A stretch of DNA of 64,000 bases from Neotabrizicola shimadae (GTDB lineage: Bacteria > Pseudomonadota > Alphaproteobacteria > Rhodobacterales > Rhodobacteraceae): contig NZ_CP069370.1 of NCBI RefSeq assembly GCF_019623905.1, positions 682,001-746,000 on the forward strand, written 5' to 3'. A program made the position numbers and the translations under genes. The notes under the pieces were generated by a model, which was given only the letters and a program-made list of their open reading frames with translations, searched no databases and had not been told where the DNA came from. Within the stretch, counting starts at the first letter, position 1, and the number at the start of each line of letters is the position of its first letter. Of the stretch, positions 9,679 through 17,166 are shown piece after piece.

Positions 9679-11193
9679 TCACCGCGCGGTGCCGATGGCG
9701 ATGCGGTAGCTCAGCGCCTCGGCCACATGCGGCTGGCGCACTTCGGCACTTTCGGCCAGGTCGGCGATGGTGCGCGCCACGCGCAGGATGCGGTGGTAGC
9801 CTCGGGCCGACAGGCCAAAACGTTCGGCCGCGCGCGTCAGGAACGCGCGGCCCTCGGCATCGGGGCTTGCCGCCTCTTCCAGCAGCGCGCCGGACAGGTC
9901 GGCATTCACCCGCAGCTCCGGCCGCCCGGCGAAGCGCGCCGCCTGGGTGTCGCGCGCCGCCCGAACACGGGCGGCGACCGTGGCCGAGGTGTCGCCCGTG
10001 GCGGGCAGATCCAGGTCGCTGAAGGCGACCGGCGGCACCTCGATGCGCAGGTCGAACCGGTCCATCAGCGGGCCGGAGATGCGGCCCAGGTAGTCGTCGC
10101 CGCAAAGGGGTGCCTTGCCGCAGGCGCGGGCCGGGTCGGCCAGATGGCCGCAGCGGCAGGGATTGGCCGCCGCCACCAGAAGGAACCGGCAGGGATAGCG
10201 CACATGGGCATTGGCACGCGCCACCATGATCTCGCCCGTTTCGATGGGCTGGCGCAGCGTGTCGAGCACCTGCCTTGGAAACTCGGGCAATTCATCCAGG
10301 AACAGCACGCCATTGTGGGCAAGGCTCACCTCGCCCGGCTTCGCCCCCTTGCCGCCGCCGGCGATCGCCGCCATCGAGGCGGTGTGATGCGGCTCGCGGA
10401 AGGGACGCACCCGGCTGATGCCGCCTTCGTCCAGAAGCCCGGCGAGCGAATGGATCATCGAGGTTTCCAGCGCCTCGACGGCGGTGAGCGGCGGCAGGAT
10501 GCCGGGCAGGCGGGCCGCCAGCATGGATTTGCCCGATCCGGGAGAGCCGACCATCAGCAGGTGGTGCCGCCCCGCGGCCGCGATTTCCAGCGCACGCTTG
10601 GCGCGTTCCTGGCCCTTCACCTCGCGCAGGTCGCGGGCGGCGGGGCCGGCGCTGACCTCGCCGGCCTCGGCCGGGGTCAGGGCGCTTTGCCCGGTGTAGT
10701 GGCGCACCACCTCGTCCAGCGAGGCGGCGGCCAGCACCTGGGCCGCGCCGACCCAGGCCGCCTCGGCGCCGCAGGCGCGCGGGCAAAGAAGCGCGCGGTC
10801 CTGTTCAGCGGCGGCCATCGCGGCGGGCAGCGCGCCCACCACCGGAATGAGCCGCCCGTCTAGCGACAATTCGCCAAGCGCCACCGTCGCCTCGACCTCG
10901 TCGCGCGGCAGGATCTCCAGCGCGGCCAGCAGCGACAGCGCGATGGGCAGGTCGAAATGCGAGCCTTCCTTGGGCAGGTCGGCGGGCGAGAGGTTCACGG
11001 TGATGCGCTTTGACGGCAGCGCGATGGACATGGCGGCCAGCGCGGCGCGCACCCGTTCGCGCGCCTCGCTGACCGCCTTGTCGGGCAGGCCGACGATGGA
11101 AAAGGCCGGCAGGCCGGGGGCGACGGCGCATTGCACTTCGACCGGCCGGGCCTCGACCCCTTCGAAGGCCACCGTGAAGGCCCGTGCCACCAT
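9679..11193 (-). CDS. comM: YifB/ComM family Mg-chelatase-like AAA+ ATPase
   Basis: 504 residues, full length. An N-terminal ChlI/Lon-like domain ([39 protein letters not shown]) is followed by an AAA+ module with Walker [12 protein letters not shown] and Walker [12 protein letters not shown], then the Mg-chelatase C-terminal helical domain. ComM homologues are hexameric helicases that promote branch migration during natural transformation; the family is also kept in non-competent bacteria. Convergent with gshB. The next minus-strand gene is 45 bp away. Confidence 0.93.
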   Translation of the reverse strand: MVARAFTVAFEGVEARPVEVQCAVAPGLPAFSIVGLPDKAVSEARERVRAALAAMSIALPSKRITVNLSPADLPKEGSHFDLPIALSLLAALEILPRDEVEATVALGELSLDGRLIPVVGALPAAMAAAEQDRALLCPRACGAEAAWVGAAQVLAAASLDEVVRHYTGQSALTPAEAGEVSAGPAARDLREVKGQERAKRALEIAAAGRHHLLMVGSPGSGKSMLAARLPGILPPLTAVEALETSMIHSLAGLLDEGGISRVRPFREPHHTASMAAIAGGGKGAKPGEVSLAHNGVLFLDELPEFPRQVLDTLRQPIETGEIMVARANAHVRYPCRFLLVAAANPCRCGHLADPARACGKAPLCGDDYLGRISGPLMDRFDLRIEVPPVAFSDLDLPATGDTSATVAARVRAARDTQAARFAGRPELRVNADLSGALLEEAASPDAEGRAFLTRAAERFGLSARGYHRILRVARTIADLAESAEVRQPHVAEALSYRIAIGTAR

Positions 11194-11238
11194 CGAACTA
11201 CCCCTGACGCCCCGGTTCAGGGATAGGCTCCAAATGGT

Positions 11239-12114
11239 TTACGCTTTGTAAATCTTGATAAAGGCCGGCCAGGCTTCCGGGTCGGCCACGGTCTTGTCGC
11301 GACAGAAGGCGTTGCAGAAGCCGAAGCGGCGGCCTTCGAGTTCCAGAACATGGGTGACGGGCTTGCCCGAATAGGGACAGGCGGCGTTTTCGGCCTCGGT
11401 GCCGTCCACGGCGCGGGCAGGAAGCGGTCGTGGCCCCGGCCAGTCGCGCCGCTGCCAGTCGCGGCGGTAGAACTCCTGGTCGGCGCCGTCGACCAGACCC
11501 ATCGCCCGCCATTTGCGGAAGGAGGGATGCGCCAGATGCGCCTGCACATAGGCCATGGCTTCCGGCCGGACCGGCAGGTTGTAGGTGGCGATGCGCGTGG
11601 CCACGGGGGCGAAGAAGGCATCCGCCGCCGAATAGGCGCCGCAAAGCCAGGGGCCGGGCGATCCGGTCTGGCTGCGCGCCCAGGCCCAAATGGTTTCCAG
11701 CCGCTCCAGGTCGGCGAGCACCGCCTCGGGCGGCTCGCAGGTGGTATAGCTGACGCGCAGGTTCATCGGGCAATGGTTGCGCAGGGCAGTGAAGCCCGCG
11801 TGCATCTCGGCCGCCAGCACGCGCGCCACGGCGCGGGCCTTGGGGTCGGCGGGCCAGAGCCCGGCCTCGGGGTGGCGCGAGGCCAGTTCCTCGGCGATGG
11901 CGATGGTCTCGGGCACCACCACGCCGTCGGGCGTGCGCATGGTGGGCGCGGTTCGGCCGGGGAAGAAGCCATCGGCCAGCATCTTCGGCAACTCGTCCGT
12001 GTAAAGCCGCGCGGAATGGGTCTTCACCGGGATCCCGAAGGCATCGAACAGAAGCCAGCCGCGCAGGCTCCAGGACGAATAGCCGCGGTCGCCGATCACA
12101 AGGTCGTAGGTCAT
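11239..12114 (-). CDS. Glutathione S-transferase family protein with Cys-rich C-terminal extension
   Basis: 291 residues. Residues 1-80 form a thioredoxin-like GST N-domain (DRGYSSWSLRGWLLFDAFG, then VVPETIAIAEELA), followed by the all-helical C-domain to about residue 225. The final ~60 residues carry CPYSGKPVTHVLEL and FGFCNAFCRDKTV, a Cys-x2-Ser...Cys-x3-Cys arrangement resembling YHS/TRASH metal-binding modules. The extension makes it longer than ordinary GSTs (200-230 residues). Function is unknown; the tail suggests metal or thiol chemistry in addition to glutathione binding. Confidence 0.82.
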   Translation of the reverse strand: MTYDLVIGDRGYSSWSLRGWLLFDAFGIPVKTHSARLYTDELPKMLADGFFPGRTAPTMRTPDGVVVPETIAIAEELASRHPEAGLWPADPKARAVARVLAAEMHAGFTALRNHCPMNLRVSYTTCEPPEAVLADLERLETIWAWARSQTGSPGPWLCGAYSAADAFFAPVATRIATYNLPVRPEAMAYVQAHLAHPSFRKWRAMGLVDGADQEFYRRDWQRRDWPGPRPLPARAVDGTEAENAACPYSGKPVTHVLELEGRRFGFCNAFCRDKTVADPEAWPAFIKIYKA

Positions 12115-12187
12115 GTCACACTCCGGTTTCGCGGCAGGCTAGGGGGGCGCGAGCCGGGGAAAAAGCGATGAATTGTGGCCGCATCCA

Positions 12188-12766
12188 TCACGGACGGTGA
12201 TTTATCTCGGCCACGGTCCAGCCCTCACGGCCAAGGGTCAGGCAGGTGACCGAGAGCGGCTCGATCCGTTGTGCCAGCACTTCGTAGGCCGTGCATCCAC
12301 GGGCGCGCTGCAGCTGCGTCAGGATCACGCCGAAATGCGCGACCGCCACGATGTCGCGGCCGGGATGGGCGGCCCGCAGCCGGGCCGCGGCGGCGCTGAC
12401 GCGGGCGGCGGCGGCGTTCCAGCTTTCGCCGCCGGGCGGGGCGGTATCGCCCGGGCGATCCCAATAGGCGCGGGAGTCTTCGGGCCAGCGTTCGGCCACC
12501 TCGGCGGCGGGCAGACCCTCCCAGGCGCCGAAATCGAACTCGCGGAACGAGGGCTCGTGCGGCAGGCGCTGGCGCGTTGCCTGGATCGCATCGGCGGTGG
12601 CCACGGCGCGGCGGAGGTCGGACGAGACGACCAGCGCCCCCTCGGGCAGGAAGGCCGACAGCCGGTCCAGCGCGGCGCGGTCCGACAGGTCGGCGGGCAG
12701 GTCGGTGCGCCCGATCAGGGCACGCGAATGGGTGGGGCCGTGGCGCACCCAGAAGAACCGGCTCAT
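12188..12766 (-). CDS. Histidine phosphatase family protein, probably alpha-ribazole phosphatase (CobC-like)
   Basis: 192 residues. The phosphoglycerate-mutase-fold signature RHGPTHS is at residues 8-14; further conserved points are the FGAWEG segment and the second catalytic histidine in VAVAHFGVILTQ. Its ATG overlaps the cobU stop codon by four bases, so it is translated with cobU, and in this setting dephosphorylation of alpha-ribazole phosphate in cobalamin nucleotide-loop assembly is likely. That role is inferred from context; the fold alone does not define the substrate. Confidence 0.8.
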   Translation of the reverse strand: MSRFFWVRHGPTHSRALIGRTDLPADLSDRAALDRLSAFLPEGALVVSSDLRRAVATADAIQATRQRLPHEPSFREFDFGAWEGLPAAEVAERWPEDSRAYWDRPGDTAPPGGESWNAAAARVSAAAARLRAAHPGRDIVAVAHFGVILTQLQRARGCTAYEVLAQRIEPLSVTCLTLGREGWTVAEINHRP

Positions 12767-13308
12767 GCCAGCCCCTGGGGCAGGCCGCCCTTCAGCGCCA
12801 GCGGCAGCCCCGCCATCACCGCCACCACCAGCTCTGCCGATCCGGCGAGGCGCTGGTTCAGCCGGCCCTGGGCATCGCGGAACGCCCGCGCCAGCGCGTT
12901 TTCCGGCACGATGGACCAGCCCACCTCGTTCGACACCACGACGACCGGCGCGGCGCAGGCGGCCAGCGCCGCCAGCAGCGCCGCCGCCTCGGCCTCCAGG
13001 TCATGTTCGGCAAGAAGGTGGTTCGTCAGCCAAAGGGTCGCGCAATCGACCAGCACCACCTCCTCCGCCCCTGCCGCAGCCAGCGCGCCGCACAGATCCA
13101 GCGGCGCCTCGGCGGTGATCCAGTCGCCGCCGCGGTCGGCCCGGTGGCGGGCGATACGGTCGCGCATCTCGTCATCCCAGGCCTCGGCGGTGGCGATGTA
13201 GCGGCGCGGCCGGGCGGTCAGGCGCACCAGCCGTTCGGCCACGGATGACTTTCCCGACCGGGCGCCTCCGATCACAAGGGATAGTTTCGGAAGGATTGAT
13301 CCGGTCAA
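12763..13308 (-). CDS. cobU: Adenosylcobinamide kinase / adenosylcobinamide-phosphate guanylyltransferase
   Basis: P-loop enzyme with GGARSGKSSVAE near the N-terminus, IATAEAWDDEMRDRIARHR (the guanylylation histidine region) and DCATLWLTN. It phosphorylates and then GMP-activates adenosylcobinamide for cobalamin completion. The open frame extends to 13380, but that would overlap the divergent rpoH start and add sequence foreign to the family. The TTG at 13308 gives 181 residues, the normal length, though without a clear ribosome-binding site, so the start is uncertain. No other cobalamin genes are nearby apart from the coupled phosphatase. Confidence 0.88.
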   Translation of the reverse strand: MTGSILPKLSLVIGGARSGKSSVAERLVRLTARPRRYIATAEAWDDEMRDRIARHRADRGGDWITAEAPLDLCGALAAAGAEEVVLVDCATLWLTNHLLAEHDLEAEAAALLAALAACAAPVVVVSNEVGWSIVPENALARAFRDAQGRLNQRLAGSAELVVAVMAGLPLALKGGLPQGLA

Positions 13309-13326
13309 GGGTTGCGTCCGTAGAAG
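13297..13326 (+). promoter_or_regulatory. Candidate sigma-E (RpoE/ChrR-type) promoter of rpoH(II)
   Basis: TGATCC (13297-13302), exactly 18 bases, then TAGAAG (13321-13326), 47 bp before the rpoH(II) ATG. The family consensus described for Rhodobacter RpoE promoters is TGATCC, 17-18 bases, then TAAGA, and rpoH(II) is an established RpoE target in Rhodobacter sphaeroides. The -35 matches in full and the -10 partially. The element overlaps the start region of divergent cobU. Confidence 0.65.
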
Positions 13327-13373
13327 GGTCAGTTGCGCGAAGGCCAGGCGCGCCCACGACAGGGGGAACGGAC

Positions 13374-14255
13374 ATGGCATTTGACGGATATACCGGGCGG
13401 GGCATGTCCCGCCAAGCCGCCCGAGCAGAACTGCTGGACGCGGAGACCGAGGAACGCCTCGCCCGCGCCTGGCGAGACCGGGCCGACGAAGCCGCGCTGC
13501 ACCGGCTGGTCACGGCCCATATGCGGCTGGCGATCTCGATGGCGGCCAAGTTCCGCCGCTATGGCGCGCCGATGGAAGACCTGATCCAGGAGGCTTCGCT
13601 GGGCCTGATGCGGGCGGCGGAACGCTTCGATCCCGACCGCGGCGTGCGGTTTTCCACCTATGCTGCCTGGTGGATTCGTGCCGCCATCCAGGATCATGTG
13701 ATGCGCAACTGGTCGCTGGTGCGAACAGGCTCGACCACCGGGCAGAAATCGCTGTTCTTCAACTTGCGCCGTGTGCAGGCCCGGCTTCAGCGCGAGGCCC
13801 GCGACCGGGGCGAAACCCTGGAAGGCCATGCCCTGCGCCAGCGCATCGCCGAGGAACTGGGCGTCACCGAAGCCGAGGTCGAGATGATGGACGGCCGGCT
13901 TGCTGGCTCGGACCTGTCGCTGGACGCGCCGCAGGGCAGCGACGAAGAGGGCCGCGCCTGGGTGGATGCGCTGGAGGACGAAGGTCCTCACAGCGCCGAA
14001 CAGGTGGCCGCCGCCCACGACGCCGGGCGCCTGCGCAGCTGGCTGGCCAAGGCGCTGGCCGCACTGAACCCGCGTGAACGTCTGATCGTGACGGAACGCC
14101 GCCTCAAGGGCGAGGGCCGCACGCTGGAATCGCTTGGCGAGGAACTGGGCCTGTCGAAAGAGCGGGTGCGCCAGCTCGAGGCTGCGGCCTTTGCCAAGCT
14201 GCGCCGCAGCATCGAATCCCAGTCGGGCGAGGCGCGGCTGTTCCTCACCACGTGA
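13374..14255 (+). CDS. rpoH2: RNA polymerase sigma-32 factor, RpoH(II) type
   Basis: 293 residues. Sigma-70 region 2 (AHMRLAISMAAKFRRYGAP, DLIQEASLGLMRAAERFDP, then RFSTYAAWWIRAAIQDHVM) is followed by the RpoH box (GQKSLFFNLRRVQARL) and region 4 (TLESLGEELGLSKERVRQLE). The MAFDGYTGRGMSR opening resembles the RpoH(II) paralogue of Rhodobacteraceae rather than RpoH(I). In Rhodobacter sphaeroides this factor, made under RpoE control, drives the singlet-oxygen and oxidative-stress response. AGGGGGAAC precedes the ATG at 13374. The upstream promoter candidate is listed separately. Confidence 0.92.
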   Translation: MAFDGYTGRGMSRQAARAELLDAETEERLARAWRDRADEAALHRLVTAHMRLAISMAAKFRRYGAPMEDLIQEASLGLMRAAERFDPDRGVRFSTYAAWWIRAAIQDHVMRNWSLVRTGSTTGQKSLFFNLRRVQARLQREARDRGETLEGHALRQRIAEELGVTEAEVEMMDGRLAGSDLSLDAPQGSDEEGRAWVDALEDEGPHSAEQVAAAHDAGRLRSWLAKALAALNPRERLIVTERRLKGEGRTLESLGEELGLSKERVRQLEAAAFAKLRRSIESQSGEARLFLTT

Positions 14256-14279
14256 GTTTGCCAGATTGAGTTTACCTGT

Positions 14280-14306
14280 CCGCGCCCCTACAGCTTGGGG
14301 GCGCGG
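14280..14306 (+). terminator. Stem-loop between rpoH(II) and coaBC
   Basis: CCGCGCCCC (14280-14288) pairs perfectly with GGGGCGCGG (14298-14306) around a 9-base loop, 25 bp after the rpoH(II) stop and 14 bp before coaBC. There is no T-tract; it may attenuate transcription or separate the two genes. Confidence 0.5.
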
Positions 14307-14320
14307 CAGGGAGAGACAAG

Positions 14321-15517
14321 ATGCTGGCGGGCAAGCGCATCCTTCTGGTGATCGGCGGCGGCATAGCGGCCTACAAGGCGCTGGACCTGATCCGCCGACT
14401 CAAGGAACGCGGGGCAGCGGTCACGCCGGTTCTCACCAGGGCGGGGGCCGAGTTTGTCACACCCCTGTCCGTGGCGGCGCTGGCCGGCGAGAAGGTGCAT
14501 TCCGAACTCTTCGACCTGACGTCCGAAGCCGAGATGGGCCATATCCAGCTGTCGCGCGTGGCCGACCTGATCGTGGTCGCCCCCGCCACCGCCGACCTGA
14601 TGGCCAAGATGGCGACCGGGCGGGCCGATGACCTGGCCTCGACCCTGCTCCTGGCCACCGACACGCGCGTGCTGGTGGCGCCCGCGATGAATGTCCGCAT
14701 GTGGGATCATCCGGCGACCCGTCGCAATGTCGCACATCTGGCCGCCGACGGCGTGCTGTCGGTCGGGCCGAACGCGGGCGAGATGGCCTGCGGCGAATAT
14801 GGGCCGGGCCGCATGGCGGAACCGCTGGAGATCGTCGCGGCCATCGAGGCCGCGCTGGCGGACGGGCCGCTGAAGGGCCGGCATGTGCTGGTGACCTCTG
14901 GTCCCACGCATGAACCCATCGATCCGGTGCGCTATATCGCCAACCGGTCCTCTGGGGCGCAGGGCACGGCGCTGGCTGCCGCGCTGCGCGACCTTGGCGC
15001 GCGCGTGACCTTCGTGACCGGCCCGGCCTCCGTACCGCCGCCGCCGGGCGTGACCGTGGTGAAGGTGGAAACCGCGCGCGAGATGCTGGCGGCGGTTCAG
15101 GCGGCGCTGCCCACCGATGCGGCGGTCTTTGCCGCTGCCGTGGCCGACTGGCGCGTGGCCAATGCCGCCGGGCAGAAGATGAAGAAGGATGGCTCGGGCA
15201 AGGCCCCCGCGCTGGAATTTGCCGAGAACCCGGACATTCTTGCGACCGTGGCGCAGATGGGCGAGGGCCGGCCCCGGCTGGTGGTGGGCTTCGCCGCCGA
15301 GACCGAGTCTGTCGTGGCCCATGCCGGTGCCAAGCGGTTGCGCAAGGGTTGCGACTGGATCGTGGCCAATGACGTCTCGCCCGAAAGCGGCGTGATGGGC
15401 GGGGCCGAGAATGCGGTGACAGTCATCGACGGCGCGGGCGCGGAAAGCTGGCCCCGCATGGGCAAGGACGAGGTCGCCCGCCGCCTGGCACAGCGCATCG
15501 CCGGGGCGCTGGCGTGA
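14321..15517 (+). CDS. coaBC: Bifunctional phosphopantothenoylcysteine decarboxylase / phosphopantothenate-cysteine ligase
   Basis: 398 residues, normal length. The N-terminal flavoprotein CoaC half (to about residue 185) shows GGGIAAYKALDLIRRLK, the active-site histidine in MGHIQLSRVADLIVVAPATA, and APAMNVRMWDHPATRRN. The C-terminal CoaB half (DFP domain) shows HVLVTSGPTHEPIDPVR, ISNRSSG-like IANRSSGAQG and AAVADWRV. It carries out two consecutive steps of coenzyme A synthesis. GGGAGA precedes the ATG. dut follows after 115 bp; that coaBC-dut order is common. Confidence 0.96.
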   Translation: MLAGKRILLVIGGGIAAYKALDLIRRLKERGAAVTPVLTRAGAEFVTPLSVAALAGEKVHSELFDLTSEAEMGHIQLSRVADLIVVAPATADLMAKMATGRADDLASTLLLATDTRVLVAPAMNVRMWDHPATRRNVAHLAADGVLSVGPNAGEMACGEYGPGRMAEPLEIVAAIEAALADGPLKGRHVLVTSGPTHEPIDPVRYIANRSSGAQGTALAAALRDLGARVTFVTGPASVPPPPGVTVVKVETAREMLAAVQAALPTDAAVFAAAVADWRVANAAGQKMKKDGSGKAPALEFAENPDILATVAQMGEGRPRLVVGFAAETESVVAHAGAKRLRKGCDWIVANDVSPESGVMGGAENAVTVIDGAGAESWPRMGKDEVARRLAQRIAGALA

Positions 15518-15632
15518 CGGCAGGGCGGGCTGCAAAATCCTTCGAAGAATCCTGGCTCCTGTCGGTCCAGCGCCGCACAAGTCCCGCGGACCGAATGAGT
15601 ATTTGGGCACAGAAGAAACGGGCAGGGGCGTG

Positions 15633-16100
15633 ATGATTCCCGAAGTGCTGATCCTGTTCGAGGACTGGGCCGACCGCGGCCTGCCCTTGCCCGCCTATGA
15701 AACCCCTGGCGCCGCCGGGGCCGACATCCGCGCCAACCTGCCGCCCAACGAGCGCGCCGAAGGCGTGACGCTGGCGCCGATGGAACGGCGCATCGTGGCG
15801 ACCGGCATCCGGGTGGAAATCCCGCCGGGCTTCGAAATGCAAATCCGCCCGCGCTCCGGCCTGGCCACCAAGCACGGGATCACCCTGCCCAACACGCCCG
15901 GCACCATCGACAGCGATTATCGCGGGCCGCTTGGCGTGGCCTTGGTGAACCTTGGACCTGCGCCCTACACCATCCACCACGGCGACCGCATCGCGCAGAT
16001 GATCGTGGCCCCGGTTGTGCAGACGGGCTTCCGCGTGGTGGACCGCCTGTCCGATACCGGGCGCGGCGAGGGCGGCTTCGGCTCGACCGGGCGGTCGTGA
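15633..16100 (+). CDS. dut: Deoxyuridine 5'-triphosphate nucleotidohydrolase
   Basis: 155 residues, a trimeric all-beta dUTPase. Conserved motifs in order: AGADIRANL (I), RPRSGLATKHG (II), GTIDSDYRGPLGV (III, with the catalytic Asp), RIAQMIVAPV (IV) and the C-terminal arm RGEGGFGSTGR (V). It keeps dUTP out of DNA and makes dUMP for thymidylate. The ATG at 15633 follows a GGGG run at the proper distance; a GTG one codon earlier is nearly as good. A TTG thirty bases upstream was rejected because the added residues do not belong to the family. Confidence 0.95.
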   Translation: MIPEVLILFEDWADRGLPLPAYETPGAAGADIRANLPPNERAEGVTLAPMERRIVATGIRVEIPPGFEMQIRPRSGLATKHGITLPNTPGTIDSDYRGPLGVALVNLGPAPYTIHHGDRIAQMIVAPVVQTGFRVVDRLSDTGRGEGGFGSTGRS

Positions 16101-16107
16101 GGCGCGG

Positions 16108-17166
16108 ATGCTGCCGGTCCTGATCCTGATGGCGGCGGTCTGGGGCCTGGGCTGGCTGATCGGCCTGCCCACCCGCCTGCGGATTGCCGGGCTTGCGCTG
16201 ATCTGGGCCGGGGTGGTGCTGGTGCAGCTGCTGCTGCCCGCCGGCCATCCCTTGCGGGTTGCCACCGGCGGCCAGGTCGAACCCTGGGCGGTCCTCGGCG
16301 GCTTGGCGGCGCTGGTGATCGGCTACCGCGCCCTGCTTCTGCACCTTCGCGCGCGGGCAAAGCCCGCCGCCATGCCTGCCGCGCCGGCAGCTCCCGGCCC
16401 GTTCAGCCCCGCCGAGCTTGACCGCTACGCCCGCCATATCCTCTTGCGTGAGATCGGCGGCCCCGGCCAGCGCCGCATGAAGGACGCGACCGTGCTGGTG
16501 GTCGGGGCAGGGGGCCTTGGCTCGCCCGCGCTTCTGTACCTGGCCGCGGCCGGGGTGGGCACGATCCATGTCATCGACGACGACGTGGTAGATGCCTCGA
16601 ACCTCCAGCGCCAGATCATTCATTCGGGCGACCGCATCGGCCAGCCCAAGGTCGCCTCGGCGTCCGAGGCGATGCGCGCGCTGAACCCCCATGTCACCGT
16701 GGTGCCCCATCGCCGCCGGCTGGACGCCTCCGCCGCCGCCGAGCTGTTCCCGGCCTGCGACCTGATCCTGGACGGCTCCGACAACTTCGACACCCGCTAC
16801 GCCGTGAACGCCGCCGCCGTGGCCGCCGGCAAGCCGCTGATCGCCGCCGCCCTCACGCAGTGGGAAGGCCAGATCGCGCTCTACGATCCCGCCCGCGGCA
16901 CGCCCTGCTATGCCTGCGTCTTCCCAGACCGCCCCGCCCCCGGCATGGTCCCCACCTGCGCCGAGGTCGGCGTGGCCGCGCCCCTGCCGGGGATCCTCGG
17001 CTCGATGATGGCGATGGAGGCGGTGAAGCACCTGACCGGCGCGGGCGAGACGCTGGCGGGCCGGATGATGATCTACGACGGGCTCTACGCCGAGGCCCGG
17101 GTGATCCGCACCTCGCGGAACCCGGATTGCCCGGTCTGCGGCCACCTGCATGGAGGAAAGACATGA
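16108..17166 (+). CDS. HesA/MoeB/ThiF family adenylyltransferase with N-terminal membrane anchor
   Basis: 352 residues, about 100 longer than MoeB. Residues 1-75 form two or three hydrophobic segments (MLPVLILMAAVWGLGWLIGL and following). Residues ~95-350 are a complete E1-like domain: nucleotide loop VVGAGGLGSPALLYLAAAG, then DDDVVDASNLQRQ, DGSDNFDTRY, the catalytic Cys in MVPTCAEVG, and two zinc CxxC pairs (CYAC, CPVC). It should adenylate the C-terminus of a ubiquitin-like sulfur carrier such as MoaD or ThiS. Its TGA overlaps the next ATG by four bases, so it is coupled to the GH3 gene. Confidence 0.87.
   Translation: MLPVLILMAAVWGLGWLIGLPTRLRIAGLALIWAGVVLVQLLLPAGHPLRVATGGQVEPWAVLGGLAALVIGYRALLLHLRARAKPAAMPAAPAAPGPFSPAELDRYARHILLREIGGPGQRRMKDATVLVVGAGGLGSPALLYLAAAGVGTIHVIDDDVVDASNLQRQIIHSGDRIGQPKVASASEAMRALNPHVTVVPHRRRLDASAAAELFPACDLILDGSDNFDTRYAVNAAAVAAGKPLIAAALTQWEGQIALYDPARGTPCYACVFPDRPAPGMVPTCAEVGVAAPLPGILGSMMAMEAVKHLTGAGETLAGRMMIYDGLYAEARVIRTSRNPDCPVCGHLHGGKT

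Noticed and set aside
15603-15632. Earlier TTG start for dut
   Set aside because: The added residues are not found in dUTPases and there is no ribosome-binding site. The ATG at 15633 fits better.
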